Assembly (NCBI RefSeq): GCF_033439725.1
Contig: NW_026944389.1
Span: 1,488,001 to 1,552,000, forward strand
Length of the DNA: 64,000 bases
Origin: Neurospora tetraspora
Taxonomy: Eukaryota; Ascomycota; Sordariomycetes; Sordariales; Sordariaceae
Direction of reading: 5' to 3'
Shown: in pieces, positions 33,942 to 46,234 of the stretch
Layout: each line of letters begins with the position of its first letter
How positions within the stretch are numbered: the stretch's first letter is position 1
Position numbers and translations under genes: made by a program
The notes under the pieces: generated by a model
Database searches by the model: none
What the model saw: only the letters and a program-made list of their open reading frames with translations
What the model was told of the DNA's origin: nothing

Positions 33942-34470
33942 ACTTCCTTTAATTACAATAATAAAATTACTACTTTCAATTCCCTATAAGACTACGCTGT
34001 ATAATAGGGATTTATCATTGTATCGACGGGCAATATAAAGAATAAGAAGAGAAGGGAGGAAGGAGTTATTATATAAGTCGATTATTATTGTATATACGGC
34101 GGTATTTATAGGGCTTTTAGAAAGGGAATTCGAAATATATCTTCGAAGTACTTTGATTGCCTATATTAAATGAAAATTGTATTGAGAAAAAGGTAGGGTA
34201 ATTAGTAATTCGTTAAGGAGATTAATAATATTTATAATTACGAATTAAATATTATTAATTTCGTTGGTAATATTATTTATCGGTAATAGATCCGATATAA
34301 TTATAAGGAAGTTATTAATATAGTTGTTGAAAGGTTGTTTGGTATTATTAGAATGAGCGCCCGTTAGATTATTCATTATTTGAGTAGTACCTTCGAGGAT
34401 AAAAATATTGCCCCTCTTCTTAATATCGTTAAAAATTAATTAGTTATAAAATTACGTAGTCTTTAAATCC
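33942..34470 (+). pseudogene. Possible Mutator-like transposase remnant
   Basis: With stops ignored, one plus frame reads GFIIVSTGNIKNKKRREEG, then YYCIYGGIYRAFRKG, and later MSARxIIHYLSSTFEDKN (x marks a stop codon) and APLLNIVKN. This order resembles the FAR1-type zinc finger (C-x-x-G-G-x-Y-R) and the following helical region (PRQIL..L) at the N-terminus of fungal MULE transposases. I could not trace the DDE core further on. The match rests on memory of the family pattern and is tentative. Confidence 0.35.
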
Positions 34471-36788
34471 TTATTATAATTTAGAAAGTTTAGAATATTC
34501 AATAGGGTATTCAATATGTAAAGTATAGTTTTTATTTTTCGATAAAGATATTTATCGATTCATTAGAGTAGTATAAGGCTATATACGGTATTGAATATTA
34601 TATATATTGGGATTTAATTGTTTTAAATTAGTAAAGGGTAGCGCGAACTTTTTAGACTTTCGAATAATATATTGAAATATAGAAAAAGAACCCGTATATA
34701 TTGTTCATAAATAATATATATAAAATATTATTACCTTTATTAATTATTTATGGTTTTTAATTGACCTCTTTTTTTTCTTTATAAATTAACCATTTTAATT
34801 TTCCCTTGTTTAACGTTACGAGTATTAATACCCTAAGCTATAATTTTAATATCGTTTTTAGCTTCGCTAACAATAAAGGAGAGGATAATTTTATTTAGTA
34901 ATTCATTTATTTAAAAAAGATTTAAACTAACTATAAAATCTTAAACCCCGCCGTCTTTATTAGCGGTTTTAATAGAGGGTTTAAAGAGGCTGCTATTATT
35001 ATTTATTTAGATATATTATATTAATTGTATATATAGTACGTTATAAAAAATATAAATTATTATATTAAGAAGAAGTGGGTTTAGTTAGGGGGTATTCAAT
35101 TAATTTCCAATATTGATTTATTAAATTCCTTATTAATTATTTAGGATTTAGATAGTAACGGCTTTAATCCGCTATTATATAGAGGCTTTATAGCCGTACC
35201 CGAGGACGAAGTTATTACGGACGAGTATATCGACGATAATTTAGAGGAGGAGGACCCGGATAAAGTTAAAAACGACGCTACTATTAACCGTCTTATTTAA
35301 TAAAACGAGGGTCGAAATAATAAATAGAGAGTTTATAGCGTAATTAATTAGCCGGACCGCGGTATACTTATTTTTAATCCTAGCTGTCGATTTTATTTTA
35401 ATTTATATAAGGGGTTTTAAATTATTTAGAAGAAAGTAGTATATGTTAACAATGAGGGTTATTTTAAAAGGGTATAGTAATTATTAATCTATAAATTTAA
35501 ACGCTAGATTCGTACGTATTCGATATTCCTCTTCCTCGTATTCGATATACCCCTTTCTGTTTATAATAAATTATATATTTTTTTCGATCCCTCTTTTTTT
35601 CTTATTACTATTAATTTATTATTATAGTATTGTTTATTTACTTTTATAAATATTATTTCCTATAAATTAATGAGTTTGGAAATTACGCCGTTTTAAATTT
35701 TAAGAATTATAGTATTAAGATAATTAGTCGAGTAGAATTAGCGTATAGGGTAGTTAAGCGCTTCTTTAAGACCCGTTTTTGCTCGTTAGATTAATTCTAT
35801 AAATATATACGGTTTATTTACTAATTATAGAAGGATTGCTTTTATACTTAGTTAGTAGAGGTATGGTAGTCCTTTTTATATAAATATAAAAGGGTAGGGA
35901 TATTTAATAGATTAGTATTTAAAGTCGCCCCCTATTCTCTTAAATTAATATAACATTAATATTATTATATTTATAATAATTAGCCTAAGGATTCGGGTTA
36001 AATTCTATATATTAAATATAAGAAGGTATTTACAGCTTAGTATAGCCTTCCTTATAAGTACGTTATTTTAGAACTATTGTAAAGGAATCCCCTAGAGGCT
36101 TTCATTATCGAGGATATAGATAATTATTAGTAGTTGATATTAAATAGGAGCGATAGGTTAAATAAAGTTCAATAACATAATTTTGGTTAGTTTTTATTTT
36201 ACCCCTTCCTTTTTTTATATATATTAATTAACTTTTTATATTAATAAGTATTTAAAATTTAGTTATTTTATTTAATTGCCAAAGGAAGACGGCTTTTCCC
36301 GACTTTAATATAGAGGATTATATACGTAGTATATTAGCGCGTAAAATTATAAACCCGGAATTTAATAAACCGTTTAATATTGAGGGTCTTTTTATTATTT
36401 AACTTATTGCGCCCATCGACCGCAATTAATATAATAATGCCCGTATACTATTATACAATGAAGAGCCCCGCTGGCTAATATAATAAAATATTTAGAGAGG
36501 AGGGAGGAGAGGAGGTATATAGAGAAGGGGTATATAGAAGGCGTTTTATACCTATAATAATATTACTTAAGCGGATTTATAACGAGCCGTTATAGAGGTA
36601 ATTAATAATACGGTTAATAATACGGTTAAAATTATTATAATACAGTTAATTCTAGTTCTAGCTCCTTCTTTAGTACCCCCGCCTTCGCTTTTTTACCCTC
36701 TAATTCCTTTATAGAGAGTTTTAGCGCCCTCCCTATCTCCGTATCCTTAAGTTTAATAATAGTTATTATGTAATTAATTTTAATACTT
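34471..36788. other. RIP-degraded interior of the outer transposon
   Basis: AT-rich sequence with no intact frame. An acidic stretch (EDEVITDEYIDDNLEEEDP, about 35200-35255) is open for about 60 codons and might be part of a decayed transposon protein. Nothing else is recognisable. Confidence 0.4.
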
Positions 36789-36793
36789 GCTAG

Positions 36794-37065
36794 TATAACG
36801 GGTCTGTAAGAGTAAGGCACAGCGAGCAGTCGTGTAAGGTTGAAATACTATATTTAACAAAGAGAAAAAGGAAGGACTATACTAGAAGGGTATAATTAAG
36901 AGAAGGTTTTATATAGGTTGCTTAGAGCGCACGGGCTAGGCAGTCATACGGGTCTGGCCAACCAAAAGGCTTGCATCCCTATTAATAAGGTAGGCTCCCT
37001 ATCAATAATATAAGATACGGCTTAGCATCAGCCAAACTTAACCCCTAAGCTCTAGCCCTATAACA
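36794..37065. repeat. Left LTR of the short element
   Basis: 272 bp, TATAACGGGTCTG to CCCTATAACA. It shares GGCACAGCGAG, ACGGGTCTGGCCAACCA and GCATCAGCCAA with the right LTR. Confidence 0.85.
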
Positions 37066-38373
37066 TTACCCCCCTACTTCCCCTTAAAAAAGGCAATCTA
37101 CTATATAAAGTATTAAATATAATCAATTATATAAAATTAACAAAATTTATCAATAACCGCTTCCAACCAAATACTTATTTAAACGAGGAAGAAATTAATA
37201 ATATTAAGACAAATATCTCTATTTAAACCCCCAAACAAACACTACACAACTACCTAATCACTACTCGAATCAGCGGTACCCTACCAAATACCTACCCTTA
37301 CAGAACTATTCCTAATATACAGGAACCAAAATTAAATTAGGGGACATTTCTAGACCTTACCTATTAAAGACTTCTCTTCTACTGTAATATATTAATAATC
37401 AATGCTGGAGATAGTTAAAATAAGGCTATTACCTAATACTTCGTATCGCTCTACTTCTCCTACCAATAGGAACCTTATATTCACCGCCGTAAAAATAACT
37501 TAACAATCCTTATACCTACGAAATATAATATCTACCGCCCTCCTACAATTATATATTATAATAGATTTTCCTAAAAATACGCGTAAAGGGATACAGTAAA
37601 ATTAATTAACCCCTAACTAATAAATACTATATTCAAACAATTATAAAGCTCATTCCTTCATAAATTTATAAACCTCTCTCCACCGTAATTTTATTAAAGC
37701 GTCTCCATCGAAGTTAACAACTCCAATAAAACTACTACTTAATAAGACCTCCTCTTCCAAATTATCGCCATCATAACCGTCTAAGCCCCCACCGGGTCGA
37801 AATAAATTAATTTCATCTTATACAACTAATATCGCTCCTTAGACTAAAACTACTACTACTATTACCCTCTCTCCTCCTCTATCTCTTTATTTAAGCAAAA
37901 CTCAAAATTTTCTTCACGACGCTAATTCAATATTTTGAACGTTTTTAACCGGGTATACCTGGTAGAAGTAAAGGCCAAAAGAAAAATATTACTATCAAAA
38001 TATTTAACAACGGGCGAAAAGCAAGCAATAAACTTATATCGCAAAAGGCGAGTCCATCTATATAGAGGTTTAAACGCTCGAAATCTTAAAGTAGTACCGT
38101 TATTAAAAAAATAGGAATCCGGGCAACAGCGGCTAAAATTAAAGTAAATCGCAAACGAACGGGGCAGATCGAACGAAAAGAATATCGCTAAAGATCGTAA
38201 GAGCGGTAGAAACTCTTCTAGCATGCCGGCGAAAGGGAAGCGATATAAGAAACGTAAAAGAAGGGGTACTATCGCTAAAAGAGACGAGAGCAGTATGGAA
38301 AAGGGGACTCTTTAGGCGTACCTATAAAAAATAATAAATGCAACGGAGTATTAAAAAAGAGGGTCAAATATAA

Positions 38374-38625
38374 TATAACGGGTTTATAAGAGTAAGGCAC
38401 AGCGAGTAGTCGTATAAGGTTGAAATACTATATTTAACAAAGAGGAAAAGGAAGGACTACACCAGAAGAGTGCAGTCAAGAGAAGGTTTTATGCAAGTCG
38501 CTTAGAGCATACAAGCTAGATAGTTATACGGGTCTGGCCAACCAGAAGGCTCGCATCCCTATCGATAATGCAGAACACAGCTTGGCATCAGCCAAGCTTA
38601 ACCCCTAGGCTCTAGCCTCATAACA
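38374..38625. repeat. Right LTR of the short element
   Basis: 252 bp, TATAACGGGTTTATAAG to CCTCATAACA. It lacks the 20 bp internal duplication of the left LTR. Confidence 0.85.
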
Positions 38626-38630
38626 GCTAG

Positions 38631-39283
38631 CGTTTATTAGGTAGCCGTTTAAATTTCCTATCCTTAATTTAGACGGTTATTAGAATTAGTATAGGGATTA
38701 GGTATTAAATACGGTTAAATTTGAGGGTTATGTACTTACTTAGCTAGAAGTAAGGGAGGCTTTGGCAATTCGTATTATAAATTATTGTATTAGGCCAATT
38801 GATTTTATTATTACTTAGGCACTTCCTAGAGATTTAGACTTCGCTCTTCCTCCTTCTAATTAATTATAATATAATTTATAGTGCTACATTATATTAGTAA
38901 TATAATATAATTAGACCCTTATAGCTATAGTACTACTTTTAATACTTATATGGGGCGGAGGATAGGCGTTGGGGGATTTGAGTAGGAGGGCAAATCTTTA
39001 GCCGCCTCCTTAGTATTTTAAGTAGTATTTATACGGCGGGTATTAAAATTAGGGTAGGTACGTACACTCTAGGTCTGGGCGGTAAGTATAGTATATATAG
39101 TAATAGGGTTAGTATAGAGGATAGTAGTATTATTGGTAATTATAGTATTAACTGCCTTAGTAGTAGATAATTAATTAGATTGATAATTCTAAATAATTTT
39201 ACGTAAACAAAATGACGCTAACGACGTAAATTTGGCGATGCGCAGGTATCGATTATATGGCTTCAGTTGTACGCGGTGTGCTG
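38631..39283. other. Right arm of the outer transposon
   Basis: AT-rich, stop-rich sequence between the short LTR element and the right TIR. GC content recovers in the last ~60 bp. No gene seen. Confidence 0.5.
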
Positions 39284-39360
39284 GCGCGGCTAGGCGGATA
39301 ATTTAGCGATAAATATGGGGGGGATTATGTGCGCACGGAAATGGGTCTATTTGTCTATGG
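39284..39360 (-). repeat. Right terminal inverted repeat (~77 bp)
   Basis: GCGCGGCTAGGCGG to CTATTTGTCTATGG, the inverted match to 28057-28133. Confidence 0.85.
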
Positions 39361-39363
39361 TTT

Positions 39364-39375
39364 CCGTGGTTCGGT
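39364..39375 (+). repeat. 12 bp direct repeat, candidate target duplication (right)
   Basis: CCGTGGTTCGGT, identical to 28039-28050. It is separated from the right TIR by TTT, as the left copy is separated from the left TIR by CGAAAT. Confidence 0.65.
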
Positions 39376-42016
39376 TCCCCGTTTCGAGTTGTTGCTTTTT
39401 TGGTTGGTGGTGTTGCTTTTTACCGTTCGAGGTTACGTACCACAGTAGGTGGGAAAATTGGGATGGATGTTCTGGATGGATGTGTGTGCCCTACCTAACC
39501 TCGTTCTGTTCCCAAAAATATGAATGGCACTGGCGTTTTTGTGATCTCGTATGTATTGGAGTACAAAAAAGCAGTTGAGTTGGACGAACAAACACTGCTT
39601 CCAGACCTACATGTACCATTCTCCTTATAACACGGCTACCATACCATCCGTCATATCAACAAGGAACTGAAGTCAGAGGCGGGAAATTCGTTCCACCCGC
39701 CCGACCGCCCTTCCAGAAGCTTTCATGTTCTTTTTTGGGTCGTTTCGTTTCGTTTCGTTTCCTTGCGTCGGGTCTGGGACGAGCGGGTTCGGGTCCGGTG
39801 TGATGGGTTGCCGGTTGAAAGCTCAAGCCACATTTTCCCAGGGTCCCGTACGGGGAGGAGGGGGGTGCAGCTTCCGGTCAATTGACAGATCGAGACCCCC
39901 AGACGTTCAAGGCCACTCTGATAATCCAAGTCCAGTCAAATGACTGTATGAATATGGGAAACGTCCGAAAGCTTCTTACTATCAATTGACTGTCCGATAT
40001 CAGTTAGGAAGGATCAATACGTTAAAACCCCCCAACGTTGGAAAGAATGGACGTCTATCGGTTTTGAACAATCCAAGTCCCGTCCATGAAATATCGAACG
40101 GTCAATTGACGGCTCGCTGGACCTCCCTCCTCCCAGTACGAACACTTTTCCCAGAGTCCTAGGAGGTCAAAATCATCCACGTCAAAAGTACCTACCGGCT
40201 ACCGAGAGGAGTAAAAAAAGAGGTTGCAACCTCATTTTGTTCGCCATGCCTTGTACACCTCGTACAGTACCGTTCGTTCCTTGATGTTGCATTCCGACTA
40301 TCCGAGGGGGGGGGGGGGGAAGGTTGCTGGGTCGAAAGTGTACCTCTAGACATGGCCAAAAAGGGAATATTTAGGGGCAGCACGAGGTTCAGTGGAGGGA
40401 TCAGTCAGGGCAGGGAGAAAGACAGGGACTGCACCAGGGAAAAAGACTGAAAAAGAATGATGAGGGGTCGGGGCGGTGCGCTAAGATAAGGCAAGACGTT
40501 AGACGACAAGTCCCTGCGTCTTTCTTTCCCAGACGGGAATCTTCCCCGGTGGATCCAATTTCCATGGTTGACTGTTAGGGAATTGGGTTGTGTGAAGAGG
40601 GAAGCACTAACAGACCGGCATTCCGGGGCATAGGAGATCGGAGCTTTGGCCTCATGTTCTTTGCTTTTGCGGCTTCTTGCGGCACGCACTCCCACTTCAT
40701 GTGAATAGCTCTGTGCGCACCGTCTCCAAGTCGCTTTCCATCACTCCCGTCAATCTAAGCCGCCAATCATTCCAGTTTCCAAGCATCGTTCCCTTGAAGG
40801 TCACAGATCCTCATCTTGCCTTTTTTTTCTTTCAAATCCCACCATCCCGTCCAGCTCATCCTGTTGGATGGATGATTGATGTCCTTGTTCCGAAATTGAG
40901 TTGGGCAAAGTCTTCAACCACCACAATGGAAGCACAAGCTTTTCCAGGTCCCCACCATCACCGGCGCTAAGGTATTAGCGGTACCTGCAGCAGCATTGCA
41001 GCACTGACTGCAGCAACTGGGGCAACTGGAGCAACCTTCGAAATCTTGGAACCGAAGGCATTCAAAATCATTGGAGCGCATTGGAGGGTTCGGAGGGTCA
41101 CAGCACTGCAACGGGGACGTCACAAGCACCAATCCCACCTTGGATCATCTTGTCACCCTCCCAGCCATCATCCCAGGTTTCGCGAATTGCGTCCAATACC
41201 CCATTTCTCTTTTCGCTCTTTTTCCCGTTGTGACAATGAAAGAAGCGACCAGTCCGGGATTAGGGTTCATAGATTTGTTCATGTGTCCGGGGTCGTTGTT
41301 CAGATTCGGCGAGACTCGAACAGATCTTCTTTTGGGATTTGTTGGAGACTTGGAGTCCGGCACTTTTTTTTTCTGATCTTGCCGTGTCTAATCTCAATTC
41401 TTTTTCCAAACTTTTTTTTTTACCTCCTTCTATCGTCCGTCGTCTGTCGATATCGATATGGTCACGGTCTGAGGAGGAAAAACTCTCCCGCTCCCACTCT
41501 GCCACCTAGTTCGACAAACCATATCGACGCAACTACCACAACCTAATATCATACCTCGCTACGATACTCGGTGCTTCGAATTGCCTTTAGGAACACTATT
41601 CTAACTCTTAATACTTATTTACCTAATACCCCTACGGCGACAGCATCAACACATCGACTTGTGACTCTTGCGACGACCCGATCTCGATTGATCATCCCAC
41701 ACAAAGTTTGCCATTCCATCCCACCTCATCGGTTCAGCCCAATCGCTTGGACGTACCTGCAGACGCAAAGTTGATTGCTTGCTTATGCAGCCCAGCGACC
41801 TGCAGCGGGATAAGGTCATGGTCCAGAAAGCCGGTTGTTACCAAGCAGTTGTTACCAAGATCGACGAACCATACAGCGACTCTGAGACAATCCAATATAC
41901 GCACGACTCGTTACACTGCCGCTTCCCAGCTAGGAGAAGTTAGAGGTTGGAGACGTCCCCAGCCGCCCGCCATAAGCAAACTTTGGATCCTCCATCCTCG
42001 TCGTCGTCAGTAAATA
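39376..42016. other. Long upstream region of the alpha/beta hydrolase gene
   Basis: 2.6 kb without a convincing gene. It has a G-run at about 40308-40320, pyrimidine-rich stretches near 41360-41450, and an in-frame TAA just 6 bp before the next ATG. A long 5' leader, common in Neurospora regulatory genes, may occupy part of it. Open frames of up to 166 codons on both strands lack domains. Confidence 0.45.
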
Positions 42017-45000
42017 ATGGAGCAGCACTTGTCCGAGTCGGCTGCCTACCTGGCAGAAGCACCCCCTATCCCCCGACGATCCCGCGAACGAGACCGCATT
42101 CGAAACCTCTCTGACCAGCAAGACGAAACCAAGAAAGTTGAAAAGACAAGTGGACAAACTTGGAGGCAAACATTGGAAAACCACCGGCAGAGAGATCCCA
42201 ACCGAACCCCCGTACGGACCCCCGACCGAAAAGACAAAGACCGACGCACCGACCACATAGACCACGCGTCCGCCGCCAGCTTAGCAGCCAGCGCCAACAA
42301 CGCCAACCCCAACCGAGACAGGGATCCCGACCGGCCAATCCAACCCGCCTCTCCTGAGGTCATCTCGTCCCTCATCACATCCCTCGAAACCATATCGCGC
42401 CCGCTGAGCACCCATTTCGAGTCGTCCTTCTATCTCGAGCCCATAGGCCCATCCAGCCCCATCGACCTGTCCAAACCCGGTTCGTTCGGTGTCGACTACG
42501 GCGCATACTCCAAGCCCTCCGACAGTCAGTGGCAGCACGAACATGCCCCCGTAACTGCAAGCCCTCCCGTTGTCCGGACTGGCAGATCTCGCCCTACATC
42601 CAAGATATCCGTGTCCTCCAAGGGCCCAAAATCACCAAAGAGCCCGGCACACTCTCGCGAACCCTCCGGTCTCAGGAGCTTGCTCTCGCGCGGTAGCAGC
42701 AGCGCCCTGTCGCGATCGTCGAGCAAGGCCTCCCTTGCATCCGCAAGCGAAAGCATCGGCAGGTTGAGCATCGAACGAGGAAGCGAACCGGTTTCTCCCG
42801 TTGGGACCGACCCAAAACCATTGCGCCGACAGAAATCCGCCGATAGTTGGAATTGGAGGACAGCAGGTCGCAGTCAGCGCGGGTTGATGTACATGAGCAG
42901 CAAGGAGAAATTGCGCGAACAAGAAGTTGAGAAGAATAAGAGGGCGAGCGTTATTGGTATCTCGGCACTGGTTGCAAGTTCAACAACAATAGGACTGGTT
43001 GGAACGGGCACAACAAGCGGCAGCTCGACACCCCGTCTTGATCCGTTTTCGGTAGAGAGCATCATCAGCGAGGAACCAGGCAGCGATATTCCTTCTACGC
43101 CCAAGCTATCGACAGATTGGGAACCTCCAAGCGGCTTTGGGAGCTCCCCGCCAGGTATTCCAACCAGGGAGTCATCGTTAAGGAGGTCACAGAACCCTAA
43201 GCGGTCGTCTACCAGGGCGTCGCGCATGTCAAGACGGAATAGCGAAACGGGCGCAGACGACACCATCCACGAACTCGAAGAGTATCCCAGCGAACCCCCC
43301 GAGGCACGAACCGAGAAACCGAAACGACGCGAAAGGAAAATGTTGGACCCCTTACGCCTTTCTGCAGACTTACGTATGAAACCAGCATTATCCTCACCTA
43401 CAATCAACATGTTCCCAGAATCCGAAACCGACGATGTTGCGCCCTCTCCCGCTATCGCCCAGTCACGCCCCCAGGATCGCGATGCGGACCCAAAATCGAA
43501 ACGAAGATCAGCCTTTCTGAACCCAGACTCTTTGGTCGGTAACGGTGATAGTAACGGGAATCTGGATGTGAAAAACAAGCGAGCTAGCAGTAAGCTTAAA
43601 CGACTCTCCAGCTCCAAAAAACCTGGAAATCCTGACAAATCTTCTTCGACAGAGGGAATCGGACCACATGTTACATACGAAAGGCCAAGGAGCGCAGACA
43701 GCATCGATGACTCGGTTGAGGCTTACCTATGTAGTCCCCGACTGAGCCAAAAGATCCGACACCCGCAGACAGGTCGCGTAATCAGCTTCAGCGAAGTGGG
43801 CGATCCTAACGGGAGCGCTGTCTTTTGCTGTGTGGGCATGGGTCTGACGAGGTACATTACGGGGTTTTACGACGAGCTGGCTTTGACGTTGAAGCTCCGG
43901 ATGATTACCCCTGACAGACCTGGAGTGGGCGATAGTGAGCCGTATAGTGATGACAATACCACGCCTTTGAGCTGGCCTGGTATGTTTCTCTCTTATGGTG
44001 TTCGAGTGTCAAATGCTAATTTTCGACAGACGACGTCTATGCGATATGTCAAGCCCTCAAAATCACAAAATTCTCGATTCTCGCCCACTCCGCTGGCGCC
44101 ATCTACGCCTTAGCGACCGCGCTACGCATGCCTCAACACATCAGAGGAAAGATCCATCTACTTGCGCCTTGGATTCCTCCATCCCAAATAAATGTCATCG
44201 GAGGCGGTTCTCAAAACCCCTTACCACCCACCAACGCCATCCCTACCAGCCAGAAAATTCTCAGGGCCCTACCAACACCCATCCTCAAAGTCGCCAACAG
44301 TAACTTCATGCAAGCCACCAGCTCAAGCATCACCTCCTCCCTACCCAAACAAAAACGCGCCAAGCGCGACAAGAAGAAAGACAAATATTCTTCGTTGGGC
44401 ATAATCGAAAACAAAGACTCCGATCGCCCCGCCACTTCCTCCGGCATCATCAGTACTGAACCAACCGGCGCAGATGAAGACATGGACCGCATCCGCCCCA
44501 CCATAACCAACAGCAACAAGGGCATCGGGGGCGGCAGCGGCAGCGGCAACGGCCACCGCCACCGCCACTCCCGCTCCAAATCTACCAACCTAGCCGGCAT
44601 CGACGAAAACCCCTCTCGCCACTCCACCTCCGGCCTCTCCGACTCCGAAATCGCCGCCGCTTTGGCGGTACTCGAGCGCGAACGCCAACAACAATACGAC
44701 CACCGCCTGACGCACGCCATCTGGCAGTTAGCAACCACAGGCGCCAACCCGGCCGTCGACCTCTTAGTCTGCTTAGAGCGGCGCCACACCATCGGCTTTC
44801 GCTACGTGGACATCACCCGTCCGGTGGTGATCCACCACGGCAGTCGCGACACGCGGGTCCCTGTCGAAAACGTGAAATGGCTAGGCAAAATGATGAGGCG
44901 GTGCGAGGTCCGGATCCTAGAGGGCGAAGGACACGGGTTGATGGCTAGCGCGCAGGTCATGGCGGGAGTGTTGATGGAGGTGAGTAGGGAGTGGGAGGAG

Positions 45001-45192
45001 TGGGGCCGGGTGACGGGGCAGAATCCGGGGGTGTTGAGTGAGAGGGGGGGAGCGACGGGGACGGGGAAAGGGGATGTGAATGGGAAGCACGGGCACGGGC
45101 ACGGGCATAGGAGGGGCACGATGGATCGGTTGGGGATGAGTATGGGGATGAGTTTTGGGTTGGGGGGCGGGGGAGGGAGTGGGAAGGAATGA
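42017..45192 (+). CDS. Alpha/beta hydrolase with a long disordered N-terminus
   Basis: Two exons, 42017-43979 and 44030-45192, give 1041 residues. The 50 bp intron (GTATGT to CGACAG) joins LSWP to DDVYAICQALK. Residues 1 to about 585 are low-complexity, rich in Ser, Pro, Arg and Glu with many SPxR/RxxS sites, likely a phosphorylated scaffold region. The hydrolase domain then runs GRVISFSEVGDP, MITPDRPGVGDS, ILAHSAGAIYALA (nucleophile Ser about 675), HHGSRDTRVPVENV (acid) and EGEGHGLMA (His). The fold is split by a disordered insert of about 150 residues (44250-44690) and ends in a Gly/His tail. All triad positions are present, so activity is plausible. The substrate is unknown; lipase/esterase is a guess. 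Confidence 0.8.
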
Positions 45193-46234
45193 GTGAGCCG
45201 GCAGCAATCATATCTGTCTCATGCTGTTTTTGGGTACGGTCTTCTCTTTTGGTTTACTACCTTGATGCCTTGATGGCATGGTATGGTTGCCCTGGGCTTG
45301 TGGGCTGGGCGAGATTTTTGCATTAACGGCTTTCCCTTTCCCTTCCATCTCATCTTTTTTTTTCTTTTTTTCTTTTTTTTTTTTTCGTTCTCTTTCTTTG
45401 ATATCATCAAACGACTGTCACGCAACGTCAGCACTCATTCTCACATATATCATGCATGCCCTCCTATTTCTTCTTTCATATTTTCCTCTTTCTGAGTCTC
45501 ATGTCTTGATATCCACACACTTTTTTTCAGCTCTGGGGTTTTATCTCGAATAGTCGATTGGTTTTTAGAGGCTGGGAGGTTGGGGTCTAACAAAATCTGT
45601 GTACTATACTAGTAGTAATGTCCAATTTGGTAATGCGAGCGAGCGCGTCGAAGGGAGCTAGGATAGGATATCGGAAAGCGCTGGAGGTGGTGGAGGAAAA
45701 GGGAATACAAAGCTGGGCATTGTTGCAATGTCTTGATCAGCAAGCGGTTTCCCGTTCTCTTCTTTTTCTCGTTATGGTGATTTTCTGCTAGTTTGTTTGA
45801 CATTTGCTTTTACCAATGGGGCTTTAAGGGTATCATTCTATTTTGTCTATACTTCCAAACAGGTTATATGTTTCCCTTCCTCCTTCTTTACCATCCTGAT
45901 TCATGCACTAACCATTTGCTTCTTCGTAGACACCATCGCCGTACAAAAGCACCAAAACATGATAGACCTTACAGGCACAGATACCTCCCCAGGACGACAA
46001 TACTGATCAACACCAAACCCTTTTTTGCGTCTCCCACAAGCCACAAACAAAGTACCATCGTCAAATTCCATACTTTCCAGACATCTCCACAGTTCATCTC
46101 CCACTCGAATCGACGAACTTATTCCACCAGGGCAGCAAACATCAACATCCCCCTACCAATAACCCACACCCCTCAGTACACTACCCACACCTCTTCCCAT
46201 CTCCCTCATTCCTACTACTTAACCCCCCATCAGC
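45193..46234. other. Intergenic region between convergent genes
   Basis: 3' flanks of the hydrolase (plus) and the basic protein (minus). It contains a long T/CT-rich microsatellite at about 45355-45400. No gene seen. Confidence 0.5.

Larger units (their letters stand above)
36794..38625. mobile_element. Short nested LTR element (1.8 kb)
   Basis: 1832 bp between exact 5 bp duplications GCTAG (36789-36793 and 38626-38630). LTRs are 36794-37065 (272 bp) and 38374-38625 (252 bp). The left LTR is 20 bp longer because a CCCTAT(C/T)AATAA-containing segment is duplicated inside it. The 1308 bp interior has no recognisable pol, so this is a non-autonomous (TRIM/LARD-like) element or an internally deleted one. 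It is less RIP-mutated than its surroundings. It sits in the outer transposon independently of the Gypsy copy. Confidence 0.85.
28051..39363. mobile_element. RIP-mutated DNA transposon with two nested LTR elements
   Basis: About 11.3 kb of AT-rich, stop-ridden DNA bounded by ~77 bp inverted repeats and flanked by a 12 bp direct repeat. Removing the two nested LTR elements, each with one copy of its 5 bp target duplication, leaves an ancestral element of about 4.2 kb. That size suits an autonomous Mutator-like (MULE) transposon. Support for MULE comes from a decayed frame at about 33942-34470 (listed separately) and from the long target duplication. The TIRs and some tens of bases inside them keep normal GC and are nearly unmutated compared with the interior. 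hAT or another TIR superfamily cannot be excluded. Confidence 0.65.

Noticed and set aside
37922-38224. Minus-strand 100-codon frame inside the short LTR element
   Set aside because: Composition is transposon-like and no domain is evident. It is most likely the antisense shadow of a decayed plus-strand frame with basic residues.
28039-39375. A Starship-type giant element or captain recombinase
   Set aside because: The island is bounded by inverted repeats, is too small once nested LTR elements are removed, and shows no tyrosine-recombinase motif.
40405-41546. Several 70-166 codon frames upstream of the alpha/beta hydrolase
   Set aside because: Overlapping on both strands, no domains, and the sequence is low-complexity pyrimidine-rich DNA typical of a promoter or leader.
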